NCBI GenBank assembly: GCA_903927955.1
Contig: CAIYOW010000017.1
Location: 1-36,517 of the forward strand
Origin: an uncultured Methylococcaceae bacterium
Lineage (GTDB): Bacteria > Pseudomonadota > Gammaproteobacteria > Methylococcales > Methylomonadaceae
DNA: 36,517 bases
Reading direction: 5' to 3'
Each line of letters starts with the position of its first letter. Position 1 is the first letter of the stretch. The notes beneath the pieces were generated by a model. That model saw only the letters and a list, made by a program, of their open reading frames with translations, did no database searches and was not told the origin of the DNA. The translations under genes were made by a program, and so were the position numbers. This document shows positions 1 through 9,775 of the stretch, piece after piece.

Positions 1-718
1 AAGCCCCGCCCAGGCTATAACCTTTCAAGCCCAGTTCTTCAATCAGTTGCGCGGCATATTGGCCGGGCGGGTTGATGAACACTGAGCCGCAACTGGGTTG
101 GTTGGTGGGTTGGGTTTTGGCGCGTTGCTCCAACAAACCTTTTATTTTTTTTATGCTTTCAGCGGCATCACCTGGCTGTAATTGCAAATGGGCAGCCAAA
201 AACCATTCATCCTCAAAACCTTTGGCAGAGCGGTAGCTGATTTTAAAATCAGTCGGCTGGCGCACGGTTACGATACCATTGACTGCCAGCATTTCGACAC
301 GGTTGACAATAGGCCAAGTTTCTCCGCCAAATGCGCCAGCATTCATTTTCAATGCACCGCCCATGGTGCCAGGGATACCCGCCAAGAATTCAGCGCCTGC
401 CAAATCTAGTTCGCTGCAAAAACGTGCAACATGGGCGCACGGCACACCTGCTTCAACATATACTGTACCGTCTTCGGCAACAGCCATCTGTTTTAATCTG
501 CTTTTGGTGTTTATCACCGTGCCTCGGATGCCGCCGTCCCTGACCAATAGGTTGCTGCCCAGCCCCATCCAAAATATCGGCTCAGCAGATGGCAATAGCT
601 TTATAAATTCAATCAAATCGTTTTTGTCAAACGGTATGTACAGGCGGTCGGCCTTGCCGCCCACCCGCCAACTGGTGTATTTCGCCAATTTTTCATCCAG
701 CAACAGTTGCCCTTTCAC
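1..718 (-). CDS. murB: UDP-N-acetylmuramate dehydrogenase MurB (C-terminus truncated by window edge)
   Basis: Reverse-strand reading from a GTG at 718 gives VKGQLLLDEKLAKYTSWRVGGKADRLYIPF...MGLGSNLLVRDGGIRGTVINT...AGAEFLAGIPGTMGGALKMNAGAFGGE...PSCGSVFINPPGQYAAQLIEELGLKG; MurB FAD-binding motifs; directly follows murC. Confidence 0.93.
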   Translation of the reverse strand, partial: MKGQLLLDEKLAKYTSWRVGGKADRLYIPFDKNDLIEFIKLLPSAEPIFWMGLGSNLLVRDGGIRGTVINTKSRLKQMAVAEDGTVYVEAGVPCAHVARFCSELDLAGAEFLAGIPGTMGGALKMNAGAFGGETWPIVNRVEMLAVNGIVTVRQPTDFKISYRSAKGFEDEWFLAAHLQLQPGDAAESIKKIKGLLEQRAKTQPTNQPSCGSVFINPPGQYAAQLIEELGLKGYSLGGA

Positions 719-720
719 CG

Positions 721-2169
721 CTAGCCCACCAACGCTTCTGCCAACAAGTTTGGTAGTTGCGTGGCAATTTGCCCGACATTGCCAGCACCCAGCGTTAAAA
801 CCACATCATCCGCTTTTAAAATACTGACCAGGATTTTCGGCAATTCATCCCAGCTTTCTATAAACACCGGATCAACTTGTCCCCGCACCCTTATCGCCCG
901 GCTTAAAGCCCGGCCATCGGCTCCAGGAATAGCGGTTTCTCCAGCGGAGTAGACTTCCGCCAATATCAGCACGTCTACTGTGGACAGTACATGGACAAAA
1001 TCCTCGAACAAGTCACGGGTTCTAGTATAGCGGTGCGGCTGAAAAATAACGACGGCGCGGCGGCTTGGCCATGCCTGGCGCATGGCTTCAAAAGTCGCCG
1101 CCATTTCGCGGGGGTGATGCCCGTAGTCATCCACCAAAGTTACCCGGCCTTCTGCCAGCGGCGCATCACCATTAATTTGAAAACGTCGGCCCACACCGGT
1201 AAACGCCAGTAGGCTGCGTTTAATGGCAGCATCTTCAACATTTATTTTGGTAGCCACAGCAATGGCAGCCAGTGCGTTCAGCATGTTGTGCCAGCCCGGC
1301 ATGTTCAAGGTCACTGCCAACGGAGGGTAATTGCCTCGGCGAATGACAGTAAATGAGGTTTGCATACCTTGTTGGCAGACATCAATAGCACGGACATCAG
1401 CGTCTGGATGAACACCATAAGTCATTGTTGGTTTGGAGATGTGTGGCAATATGGCTTGCACACCTTCATCATCCAGACATAACACTGCCAAGCCATAAAA
1501 AGGCAAGTGATGTAAAAACTCCAAAAAAGTCTCTTTTAAACGCTGATAGCAGTTTTGGTAAGTTGCCATGTGATCTTGGTCGATATTCGTGACAATGGCG
1601 ATCATCGGCTGCAAATACAAAAAAGATGCGTCGCTTTCATCGGCTTCTGCCACCAGATAATTGCTAAGACCCAGTTTGGCATTGCTACCGGCACTGTTCA
1701 GCCGGCCACCAATGACAAAAGTGGGGTCTAAGCCACCCTCTGCCAATAGGCTGGCAGTCAGGCTGGTTGTGGTCGTTTTGCCGTGTGTGCCCGCAACCGC
1801 TATGCCGAAACGAAAACGCATCAGCTCTGCCAACATTTCTGCCCGCGGGATGATGGGGATGCGTTTCAGGGCAGCCTCTTCCACTTCTACATTAGTATGG
1901 TCAACCGCGCTGGAGACCACCAGCACATCAGCCTCTATGATATTTTCACGCCGATGGCCAATGTGGATGGTCACCCCTAAGTCTGCCAGGCGTTGCGTGA
2001 CAGGGCTGTCTTTGATATCCGAACCGGATATCTGATAGCCTAAATTGGCCAGCACTTCGGCAATGCCGCTCATCCCTGTGCCGCCAATCCCGACAAAATG
2101 GATATGATCGATATTGCCTAACACGGCAGCAATCAAACGGGTAGAAAGGGTGTTTTTTGGAAAATTCAT
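721..2169 (-). CDS. murC: UDP-N-acetylmuramate--L-alanine ligase MurC
   Basis: [54 protein letters not shown]; start set at MNFPKNTL (4-nt overlap with the murG stop) rather than the longer ORF start. Confidence 0.96.
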   Translation of the reverse strand: MNFPKNTLSTRLIAAVLGNIDHIHFVGIGGTGMSGIAEVLANLGYQISGSDIKDSPVTQRLADLGVTIHIGHRRENIIEADVLVVSSAVDHTNVEVEEAALKRIPIIPRAEMLAELMRFRFGIAVAGTHGKTTTTSLTASLLAEGGLDPTFVIGGRLNSAGSNAKLGLSNYLVAEADESDASFLYLQPMIAIVTNIDQDHMATYQNCYQRLKETFLEFLHHLPFYGLAVLCLDDEGVQAILPHISKPTMTYGVHPDADVRAIDVCQQGMQTSFTVIRRGNYPPLAVTLNMPGWHNMLNALAAIAVATKINVEDAAIKRSLLAFTGVGRRFQINGDAPLAEGRVTLVDDYGHHPREMAATFEAMRQAWPSRRAVVIFQPHRYTRTRDLFEDFVHVLSTVDVLILAEVYSAGETAIPGADGRALSRAIRVRGQVDPVFIESWDELPKILVSILKADDVVLTLGAGNVGQIATQLPNLLAEALVG

Positions 2170-3224
2170 GCACTTGCCTCTGTTATACAGGCTGCCGCCA
2201 CAGCAGCAGTCGCGTCTAGTCGGGCGCATCGTTGGGCGGCTTGTGACATAGCTGCCAAGTTTTCCCTTACCGTTTGTATCTGAGTAACTAAGTTGGTCGT
2301 ATCCAAGTCTTTTTGTAATATTGTCACGCTAGCATTGGCCTCGCCCAAGAATTTCGCATTGGCGACTTGATGGTCGTCAATGGCATTGGGCAGTGGAATG
2401 AATATAGCCGGTACGCCCATGGCAGCCACTTCGCTGACCGTCATTGCGCCAGCACGGCAGATGACTAAATCGGCCCATTGATACGCGGCTGCCATGTCGG
2501 TGATAAAGGCCTGCACATCGGCGGTCACTGCCAATTCCGCGTAGCGTTGGGTCACTTGTGCCTGCATGGCTGTACCCGTTTGGTGTGTGACGACGGCATC
2601 TTTGATCTGTGCCAGTGCTTCAGGCAGTGCATTGTTGAGTGCTTGTGCCCCTTGGCTGCCGCCCACCACTAACACATTCAAGCCATTATGGTCGGTTTTT
2701 AGGGTGGCTAATTCGGCTTGTCGCATAAATTGTTTACGCAGCGGATTGCCGGTGCATTGGGCCTTGATTTTTTTGTTAAAACTGTCGGGAAATGCCTCCA
2801 GTACCCGTTGCGCAAATTTGGCCAGCCAGCGGTTAGTGGTGCCGGGTACGCGGTTTTGTTCATGGATAACCAAGGGAATGCCCAGCAATTTCGCCATTAA
2901 ACCACCAGGGCCTGCAACAAAGCCGCCCATGCCCAATACTACATCCGGTTTGCGGCGGCGTAATATGACCCAAGCTTGCAGACAAGCTTTCAGCAACAAA
3001 AACACCGCTTTTAGCTTCGCCACCCAGCCTTTGCCTCTGACCCCAGCCACCGGTAACCAATCAATGGCAATACCCTGTTCGGGCACCACCCTGCTTTCCA
3101 GACCTTTGCGCGTGCCTAGCCAGCTGACTTGCCAGTTCTGATCAATTAAGTATTGGGCGACGGCGAGCGCGGGGAATACATGCCCGCCAGTGCCTCCCGC
3201 CATGATGACTATCGATTTGCCCAT
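2166..3224 (-). CDS. murG: UDP-N-acetylglucosamine--N-acetylmuramyl-(pentapeptide) pyrophosphoryl-undecaprenol N-acetylglucosamine transferase MurG
   Basis: [69 protein letters not shown]. Confidence 0.97.
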   Translation of the reverse strand: MGKSIVIMAGGTGGHVFPALAVAQYLIDQNWQVSWLGTRKGLESRVVPEQGIAIDWLPVAGVRGKGWVAKLKAVFLLLKACLQAWVILRRRKPDVVLGMGGFVAGPGGLMAKLLGIPLVIHEQNRVPGTTNRWLAKFAQRVLEAFPDSFNKKIKAQCTGNPLRKQFMRQAELATLKTDHNGLNVLVVGGSQGAQALNNALPEALAQIKDAVVTHQTGTAMQAQVTQRYAELAVTADVQAFITDMAAAYQWADLVICRAGAMTVSEVAAMGVPAIFIPLPNAIDDHQVANAKFLGEANASVTILQKDLDTTNLVTQIQTVRENLAAMSQAAQRCARLDATAAVAAACITEASA

Positions 3225-4420
3225 GCCCCAAACCTTTTTTTAGGTGAACTGGCGTTAAGTTCGGCAGTTTCGCTATGCACCCGAAATAATAATGCCAGTG
3301 CGCAGCACATGCTGATCATGCTGCCGCCGCCATAACTCATTAGTGGCAAGGTCAAGCCTTTTGTAGGTAATATCCCCATGTTCACGCCCATATTTACGAA
3401 GGCCTGAAAAGCAAACCAAATACCTATACCGTAAGATAAATAGGCTGAAAATTTCTGCCCGGCCATTTCGGCGGCTTGGGCAATGGCAAAAGTCCGCCAA
3501 ACCAGTGCGGCAAAAAGGGTAATCACCATCATTACCCCCATAAATCCTAGCTCTTCACCGATGACCGAAAATATAAAATCGGTATGGGCCTCCGGCAAAT
3601 AAAACATTTTTTGTACGCCACTGCCAAGACCAACGCCCAGCCATTCGCCGCGTCCGATGGCAACAAGCGCATTTAACAATTGATAGTCAGTGCCCTTAGG
3701 ATCGTCGAATGGGTTCATAAAGCTGGTGACCCGCAATTTGCGATACTCGGAACTAAAAATTATAATTGCCGCTGCCGCCCCTAAGATTAAAAACAATAAA
3801 ATAAATTGCGACAATTGGGCGCCAGCCAAAAACATGATGCCCATGGCGATGATAATCAGCACCACTGAAGAGCCAAAATCTGGTTCCAATAGCAGTAAGC
3901 CACACGCTATGCCAAATAGCAGTAGCGGCTTTATCAAGCTAAAAGTTGATTTACGGATTGATTGATGATGGCGAGTGATATAACCTGCCATGTAAATCAC
4001 AGCAAAAAATTTCATCAATTCGGATACTTGAATATTAAGCCCGGCAATTTTTAACCAGCGTCTACTGCCGTTGACTTCAACACCTAAACCGGGTATTAGC
4101 ACCACTATCAATAATAACAGGCCAATACCAAACAACAGGCCACCCCGCTTTTCCCAAACCTGCATCGGGATTTTCTTGGCAATGACATACCCTAATACCA
4201 TACCTATTCCGATATGCGCCAGTTGTTTGAAAATATCATGTTGAAAGGGTGCTGCCAATAGCGGATCAAACAAATTACCGCTTTCTTTGTTGACCGCCCA
4301 ATGTAAAGATGAAGAGGCCACCATTACATAACCAAATGCTATTATAGAAGCACTGATCAGTGCCAGTAGGCCATCAAAATGAAAAAATTCTTTATTTGCT
4401 GGTTTTATGACGCGGCTCAT
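3209..4420 (-). CDS. ftsW: Lipid II polymerase / SEDS protein FtsW
   Basis: SEDS motifs LLEPDFGSS, GTDYQLLNALVAIGRGEWLGVGLGSGVQKMFYLPEAHTDFIFSVIGEELG, LPTKGLTLPLMSYGGGSM; dcw context; 3' end overlaps murG by 16 nt. Confidence 0.97.
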   Translation of the reverse strand: MSRVIKPANKEFFHFDGLLALISASIIAFGYVMVASSSLHWAVNKESGNLFDPLLAAPFQHDIFKQLAHIGIGMVLGYVIAKKIPMQVWEKRGGLLFGIGLLLLIVVLIPGLGVEVNGSRRWLKIAGLNIQVSELMKFFAVIYMAGYITRHHQSIRKSTFSLIKPLLLFGIACGLLLLEPDFGSSVVLIIIAMGIMFLAGAQLSQFILLFLILGAAAAIIIFSSEYRKLRVTSFMNPFDDPKGTDYQLLNALVAIGRGEWLGVGLGSGVQKMFYLPEAHTDFIFSVIGEELGFMGVMMVITLFAALVWRTFAIAQAAEMAGQKFSAYLSYGIGIWFAFQAFVNMGVNMGILPTKGLTLPLMSYGGGSMISMCCALALLFRVHSETAELNASSPKKRFGAWANR

Positions 4421-5787
4421 CGGGCGAGCTCCATGACGGCTTTGACAAACTTGTTGCCACGGTCTTGATAGTTTTTAAATTGGTCTAAACTTGCGCAAGC
4501 GGGTGACAGCAGCACACTGTCTCCTGTTTTTGCCAATGAGGCGGCAATTTTTACCGCCTCATTCATGTTGCTGGCGGAATAGACGGGCACACAACCTGCC
4601 AAGGCTTGTTCTATCAATGGCGCGTCCTTACCCATTAACACCACACTTTTGGCTTTGGCATAGATCACTGGTCTGAGTTCGTTCATATCCGCACCTTTGG
4701 CTTCGCCACCGGCGATCAGGATAACTTTGTCCTGATAACCTTCCAATGCGGCAACACAAGCGCCAATATTGGTTGCTTTGGAGTCGTTTATCCAGGTGAT
4801 ACCACGGATATCAGCGACTTTTTGCATCCGGTGTTCCAATCCTTTGAAGTTACGCAAGGCATGGCACATGGCTTGGCTGTCTAGCCCCACTGCCGTACCT
4901 AAGGCCAATGCCGCCAAGGCATTGGCGGCATTGTGGCGGCCTTCCAGAGGCAACGAGGCGAGTGTCATTAATGGCGTTGACCCTTGCATCAGGTATTCCG
5001 TATCGCCGTGCTGGGCCAGATGGAAATCGGCGGGCTTTTTAATGGAGAATGTCAGTGTGTTTCGGTCCGGTTCAAGCATGTCGGACACTAAGGGGTCATC
5101 GGCGTTGATAACCATTGCACCATTGCCAGAGAATATACGTTTTTTCTGTGTGGCATAATCCGCTATGCTGCTATGCCTGTCCAGATGATCGGCACTGATG
5201 TTTAATACCGTTGCAGCAGCGGCGTTTAATGCCGAGGTGCGTTCCAATTGAAAACTGGATAATTCTATGACATAAAGTTGTGCTTGTTGGTTTAGCAAAT
5301 CTAATGCCGGAATGCCCAGATTGCCGCCAATAGCGACCCGCAAACCTGCCGCCGCCGCCATTTCACCCAGCATGGTGGTGACAGTGCTTTTGCCGTTGGA
5401 GCCGGTCACACCGATTATCGGCGCATCATCCGAACAGGCGAACAAGTCTATATCGCTGACAATTTTAGTGCCATTGGCAATCGCTTTAATGATCGCTTTT
5501 TCGTTTAATGCAATCCCGGGGCTAACCACCAGATGGGTGGACACTTTAAATGCAGGTTCATCAAAGCCACCTGTGAATACCGGTGTGTCCGGCATCATTT
5601 CAAAAAACTCTTGCAATAGTGGCGGGTTAGGGCGGCTATCGGTAATGGCAAACTTAAATCCCAGCTTGCGTAAAAAATGCGCGACCGAAATGCCGGTGCT
5701 GCCTATGCCGACCACCAGCACCTTAGACGTTTGGGGGTCTAAGGCAAAATGCGCTTTTAAATTTTGTAGAATGAGGGGCGTGTCCAT
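4417..5787 (-). CDS. murD: UDP-N-acetylmuramoylalanine--D-glutamate ligase MurD
   Basis: VVGIGSTGISVAHFLRKLGF, GVTGSNGKSTVTTML, NISADHLDRH, WINDSKATNIGACVAAL. Confidence 0.97.
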   Translation of the reverse strand: MDTPLILQNLKAHFALDPQTSKVLVVGIGSTGISVAHFLRKLGFKFAITDSRPNPPLLQEFFEMMPDTPVFTGGFDEPAFKVSTHLVVSPGIALNEKAIIKAIANGTKIVSDIDLFACSDDAPIIGVTGSNGKSTVTTMLGEMAAAAGLRVAIGGNLGIPALDLLNQQAQLYVIELSSFQLERTSALNAAAATVLNISADHLDRHSSIADYATQKKRIFSGNGAMVINADDPLVSDMLEPDRNTLTFSIKKPADFHLAQHGDTEYLMQGSTPLMTLASLPLEGRHNAANALAALALGTAVGLDSQAMCHALRNFKGLEHRMQKVADIRGITWINDSKATNIGACVAALEGYQDKVILIAGGEAKGADMNELRPVIYAKAKSVVLMGKDAPLIEQALAGCVPVYSASNMNEAVKIAASLAKTGDSVLLSPACASLDQFKNYQDRGNKFVKAVMELAR

Positions 5788-5789
5788 AT

Positions 5790-6872
5790 TTACCTCAGCT
5801 TAAGTGTGGCGAGACCAATCAGCACTAATATGATAGTGATGATCCAAAACCGGACAATCACCCGAGGTTCAGGCCAGCCTTTCAATTCGAAATGATGATG
5901 GATGGGGGCCATTTTAAATACCCGTTTGCCGGTGGTTTTGAAGGACACTACTTGAATAATCACTGACAAGGTTTCCATGACAAATACGCCCCCCATAATG
6001 ACCAGCACCATTTCTTGCCGTACCAATACCGCCAGCACACCTAAGGCGGCACCCAGCGCCAAAGCGCCCACATCCCCCATAAACACCATGGCGGGGTAGG
6101 TGTTAAACCATAAAAAACCCAGTCCTGCACCGATTAAAGCGGCGCAAAAAACAATCAGTTCACCGGCATTAGGCAAGTAAGGTATGGACAAATATTCCGC
6201 AAAAGCCACATGACCGGATAGGTACGCAAATATGCTTAACCCAGCGGCAACCATGACGGTCGGCATAATGGCAAGACCATCTAAACCATCGGTCAGGTTG
6301 ACCGCGTTGCTAGTGCCAACAATCACAAAATATGTTAGCACCACATACATCCAGCCCATATCAATCATGACATCTTTAAAAAATGGCAGGATAAATTGGG
6401 TTTCCGCAGGCAACACGGCGGTTTTGTAGAGGAACACGGCTGCAGCCATGCCAATCAGCGATTGCCCTAAATATTTGGCTTTTGCTGATAAACCGTCGCT
6501 ATTGCGTTTGATCACTTTTTTATAGTCATCCAAGAAGCCGATGACACCATAACCCAGCGTTACCAGCAGTATGACCCAAATATATCGGTTGCTTAGATCT
6601 GCCCAAAGCAACGTGCTTAACGCGATGGCAATCAAAATCAACGTGCCACCCATAGTTGGGGTGCCTGATTTTTGGTAATGGGATTGGGGGCCCAGTTCGC
6701 GGATGCTCTGGCCAATTTTCTTGACACTCAGTTTGTCAATCATCATGGGGCCAATCCATAAGGAAATGCCCAAAGAGGTTAGTACGCCCAGAATGGCGCG
6801 GAAAGTTAGGTAGTGGAACACCCTAAAGCCACCATCAAAACGCATCAAGTATTCTGTCAAATAAAGTAACAT
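5790..6872 (-). CDS. mraY: Phospho-N-acetylmuramoyl-pentapeptide-transferase MraY
   Basis: [84 protein letters not shown]. Confidence 0.98.
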   Translation of the reverse strand: MLLYLTEYLMRFDGGFRVFHYLTFRAILGVLTSLGISLWIGPMMIDKLSVKKIGQSIRELGPQSHYQKSGTPTMGGTLILIAIALSTLLWADLSNRYIWVILLVTLGYGVIGFLDDYKKVIKRNSDGLSAKAKYLGQSLIGMAAAVFLYKTAVLPAETQFILPFFKDVMIDMGWMYVVLTYFVIVGTSNAVNLTDGLDGLAIMPTVMVAAGLSIFAYLSGHVAFAEYLSIPYLPNAGELIVFCAALIGAGLGFLWFNTYPAMVFMGDVGALALGAALGVLAVLVRQEMVLVIMGGVFVMETLSVIIQVVSFKTTGKRVFKMAPIHHHFELKGWPEPRVIVRFWIITIILVLIGLATLKLR

Positions 6873-6875
6873 GGT

Positions 6876-8237
6876 TTAAATCCTGAAATTATCCACCAGA
6901 GCCGCCACTACATTTTCCATGTGTTGCGCCCTTGAGCCTTTTATTAAAATTGTTTCCGTGCCGGTGATTTCCTGTTGTAATGCGGCAATTAAAGCTTGCT
7001 GGTCAGGGTAATGGCTTGCACCTGTGCCAAAAGCAGCCACGGTATGCCGACAATCATCCCCTACGGCAAAGACACGCTCTACGCCACTGGCTTTAATCAG
7101 CGGTGCCAATGCGGCGTGCAATTTGGCACTGTCTTCCCCTAGTTCACCAAACATGCCCAATACTAACCAAGGCCGCCCCTGGCAACTGGCTAATACATCT
7201 AGGCCTACTTTCAGCGAAGAAGCGTTTGCGTTATAGGAGTCGTCAATGATGATGTTGCCAAGACGGCCTATTAATGGCTGCAGCCGCCCTGTCACACATT
7301 TGACGCGCGCTAGGCCTTCGGCAATTTGCTCAAGGCTTAACCCTAAAGCCAATGCCGCAGCGGCAGCAGCCAAAGCATTCATGACATTGTGCTGGCCCGC
7401 CAACGGCAAATGGATGGTTATTTGTCCTCGCGGGCAAACCAGCTGAAAGCGGGTTAAAAACGCGTTATTGCTTATTTCGCTATGTATATCCAATGGGTAG
7501 ATATCGGCCTTGCTTTCCCAACCAAAAGACAAAATTTTTCTTGCTCCAGCCAAACCTTTCCAATAATTAAAATAGTGGTCGCTGTCGTTAAGGACCGCTA
7601 TGCCTTCTGCCTTAAGGGTTTGTATAATCTCACCCTTGGCCCTGGCAACACCGTCTAGGCTGCCAAAACCTTGCAAATGTGCAGCCCCGGCATTATTCAA
7701 AATCACCACGTCGGCTTGGGCATAGCGGCTGGTGTAAGCTATTTCCCCACGGTGGTTAGCCCCCATTTCTATGACGGCATAGCGATGCGTATCATGTATG
7801 CGCATCAAGGTGAGAGGTACGCCAATGTCGTTATTCAGGTTGCCTTGAGTGAATAAGGTGTTGCCAGCGGTGGCTAAAATGGCAGCGGTCATTTCCTTGA
7901 CGGTCGTTTTGCCGTTGCTGCCGGTGATGCCCACTACTTGCACATCAGCTTTGTTGCGCCATGCCCCCGCTATTTGCGCCAAAGCCAGACGGGTGTCGGC
8001 CACCACAATGTGCGGTATGTCGGCATGGAAGCCAGCATGGATAATGGCTGCCTGGGCACCCGCTTGTTGGGCTTGGCAAATAAAGTTGTTGCCGTCAAAA
8101 AACTCACCTTTGATGGCAATATAGAGTTGCCCGGGTTGGAGGCTGCGCGTATCAATGCCCAAGGATGATACTGCAAGGTCTTCACCGTATCGTTGCCCTG
8201 AAGTTATGGCGGCAATTTCACTTAGCAAGAGGTTCAT
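6876..8237 (-). CDS. murF: UDP-N-acetylmuramoyl-tripeptide--D-alanyl-D-alanine ligase MurF
   Basis: DTRSLQPGQLYIAIKGEFFDGNNF, GITGSNGKTTVKEMTAAIL, EMGANHRGEIAYTS, DDSYNANASSLKVGLDVL; start placed at MNLLLSEIAAIT to avoid overlap with murE. Confidence 0.95.
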   Translation of the reverse strand: MNLLLSEIAAITSGQRYGEDLAVSSLGIDTRSLQPGQLYIAIKGEFFDGNNFICQAQQAGAQAAIIHAGFHADIPHIVVADTRLALAQIAGAWRNKADVQVVGITGSNGKTTVKEMTAAILATAGNTLFTQGNLNNDIGVPLTLMRIHDTHRYAVIEMGANHRGEIAYTSRYAQADVVILNNAGAAHLQGFGSLDGVARAKGEIIQTLKAEGIAVLNDSDHYFNYWKGLAGARKILSFGWESKADIYPLDIHSEISNNAFLTRFQLVCPRGQITIHLPLAGQHNVMNALAAAAAALALGLSLEQIAEGLARVKCVTGRLQPLIGRLGNIIIDDSYNANASSLKVGLDVLASCQGRPWLVLGMFGELGEDSAKLHAALAPLIKASGVERVFAVGDDCRHTVAAFGTGASHYPDQQALIAALQQEITGTETILIKGSRAQHMENVVAALVDNFRI

Positions 8238-8239
8238 GG

Positions 8240-9775
8240 CTAAAACGGTGGCATTGGGTTGGCAGCATGGCAATCGGTTGCCTTGACTGGATACGCTTGG
8301 TTGCTGGCCAAGCAGCGGATCACGGTATCCCGGTCGCTAAACGGGTGGTAAGTGCCATTAATTTCTTGATAATTTTCGTGGCCTTTACCGGCGATCAGCA
8401 CATAATCTGCGGCATCCGCGTGGCTTATCGCATGGGCAATGGCTTGGGCGCGGTCGGCTATTACCTGCGCTTTGCCCATTTTGCAGCCTGCCAAAATATC
8501 GGCAATGATCGCTTGCGGGTTTTCAAAGCGCGGGTTGTCGTCAGTGACAATAATATGATCTGCCCAGTTTTCGGCTATTTTGCCCATTTCGGCACGTTTT
8601 CCGGCATCACGGTTGCCGCCACAGCCAAATACCAGCCATAAGGCATTGCCATTGTGTTGGCGTAGGCTGGCTAATGCTTTATCCAAGGCATCAGGGGTAT
8701 GGGCATAATCTATAAACACGGTGGGCTGGCCCGGTTTTCCAAAACGCTCCATACGACCGGCAATGGGCTTTAATTGTGCCAGCCGTGCAATTGCCGTTGT
8801 GAATGGCACAGCCGTTGCCAAGGCCACTGCCAGCACACATAAAGCGTTGGCGATGTTGTAGTCGCCATACAGCGGCAGCGAAACCTTTGCGGTATGATCA
8901 CGCCAACTGATACAAAAGCCAATGCCATCTGCCTGATGGGTGATGTTTTCCGCCAGCAAGCGTTCGCCTTTCGGCGGTTTTCGACCTGTTTGGCTAATAC
9001 CCCACAGCATCGTATGGGCGGGTAGGGTAGAAACCACTTGGTCACTGTAGGGGTCATCTAAATTCACCACTGCAAAGCTAAGTTCAGGTTTTGCAAACAA
9101 GGCCAACTTGGCTTGCAGATAAGCATCCATAGTCAGATGGTAATCTAAGTGGTCGCGGCTGAAGTTGGTGAACACAGCGCCTTTAAAGGTGATGCCGTTT
9201 ACCCTGCCTTGATCCAAACCATGTGAGGACACCTCCAAGACCACCGTTTGGTTGTGCTGTTTTGCCAGTTCCGCCAGCATGGTTTGCAAGGCCAGCGCGT
9301 CGGGTGTGGTGTTGGCGGTTTTGCTGAGCTGCCCAAAGGGACCCCAGCCGAGCGTGCCAATAACACCACAATTATCCAGCAGTTGGCCTAAAAAATGGCT
9401 ACAGGATGTTTTGCCGTTGGTGCCGGTAATGCCAATAACGTTGAGATGGCGGGACGGTTGCCCATAAAAACGCGACGCAATCAGTCCTAACGATTTATCC
9501 AAGCTATTAATGGCTATGACAGGCACATCAAGTTGTCCGGCAAAATTTTTCAGTAAATCAGCCCCCCCCTTTTGCGGGTCGAACAATAATGCCGTAGTGC
9601 CATTGTCTATCGCTTGCTGAAGATGCGACAAGCCATGTTGTTGTGAGCCTGCCAAGGCAATAAAGGCATTGCCGGGCTGCAATTTTCGGCTATCCAGAGC
9701 CAAGCCATTGATCAAGCAATCATTGTTCGAGCCACTAAGCTCCGCTAATCCATCAAGCAAGTCTCTCAACATCAT
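8240..9775 (-). CDS. murE: UDP-N-acetylmuramoyl-L-alanyl-D-glutamate--2,6-diaminopimelate ligase MurE
   Basis: GITGTNGKTSCSHFL, EVSSHGLDQGRV, TNFSRDHLDYH, FIDYAHTPDALDKAL, and DNPRFENP (DNPR is the meso-DAP specificity motif). Confidence 0.97.
   Translation of the reverse strand: MMLRDLLDGLAELSGSNNDCLINGLALDSRKLQPGNAFIALAGSQQHGLSHLQQAIDNGTTALLFDPQKGGADLLKNFAGQLDVPVIAINSLDKSLGLIASRFYGQPSRHLNVIGITGTNGKTSCSHFLGQLLDNCGVIGTLGWGPFGQLSKTANTTPDALALQTMLAELAKQHNQTVVLEVSSHGLDQGRVNGITFKGAVFTNFSRDHLDYHLTMDAYLQAKLALFAKPELSFAVVNLDDPYSDQVVSTLPAHTMLWGISQTGRKPPKGERLLAENITHQADGIGFCISWRDHTAKVSLPLYGDYNIANALCVLAVALATAVPFTTAIARLAQLKPIAGRMERFGKPGQPTVFIDYAHTPDALDKALASLRQHNGNALWLVFGCGGNRDAGKRAEMGKIAENWADHIIVTDDNPRFENPQAIIADILAGCKMGKAQVIADRAQAIAHAISHADAADYVLIAGKGHENYQEINGTYHPFSDRDTVIRCLASNQAYPVKATDCHAANPMPPF

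Noticed and set aside
2566-3141. 191-aa plus-strand ORF opposite murG
   Set aside because: Antisense to murG, no domain signal, low-complexity Pro/Ser/Asn composition typical of a shadow ORF.
5312-5803. 163-aa plus-strand ORF opposite murD
   Set aside because: Shadow ORF of murD; no independent support.
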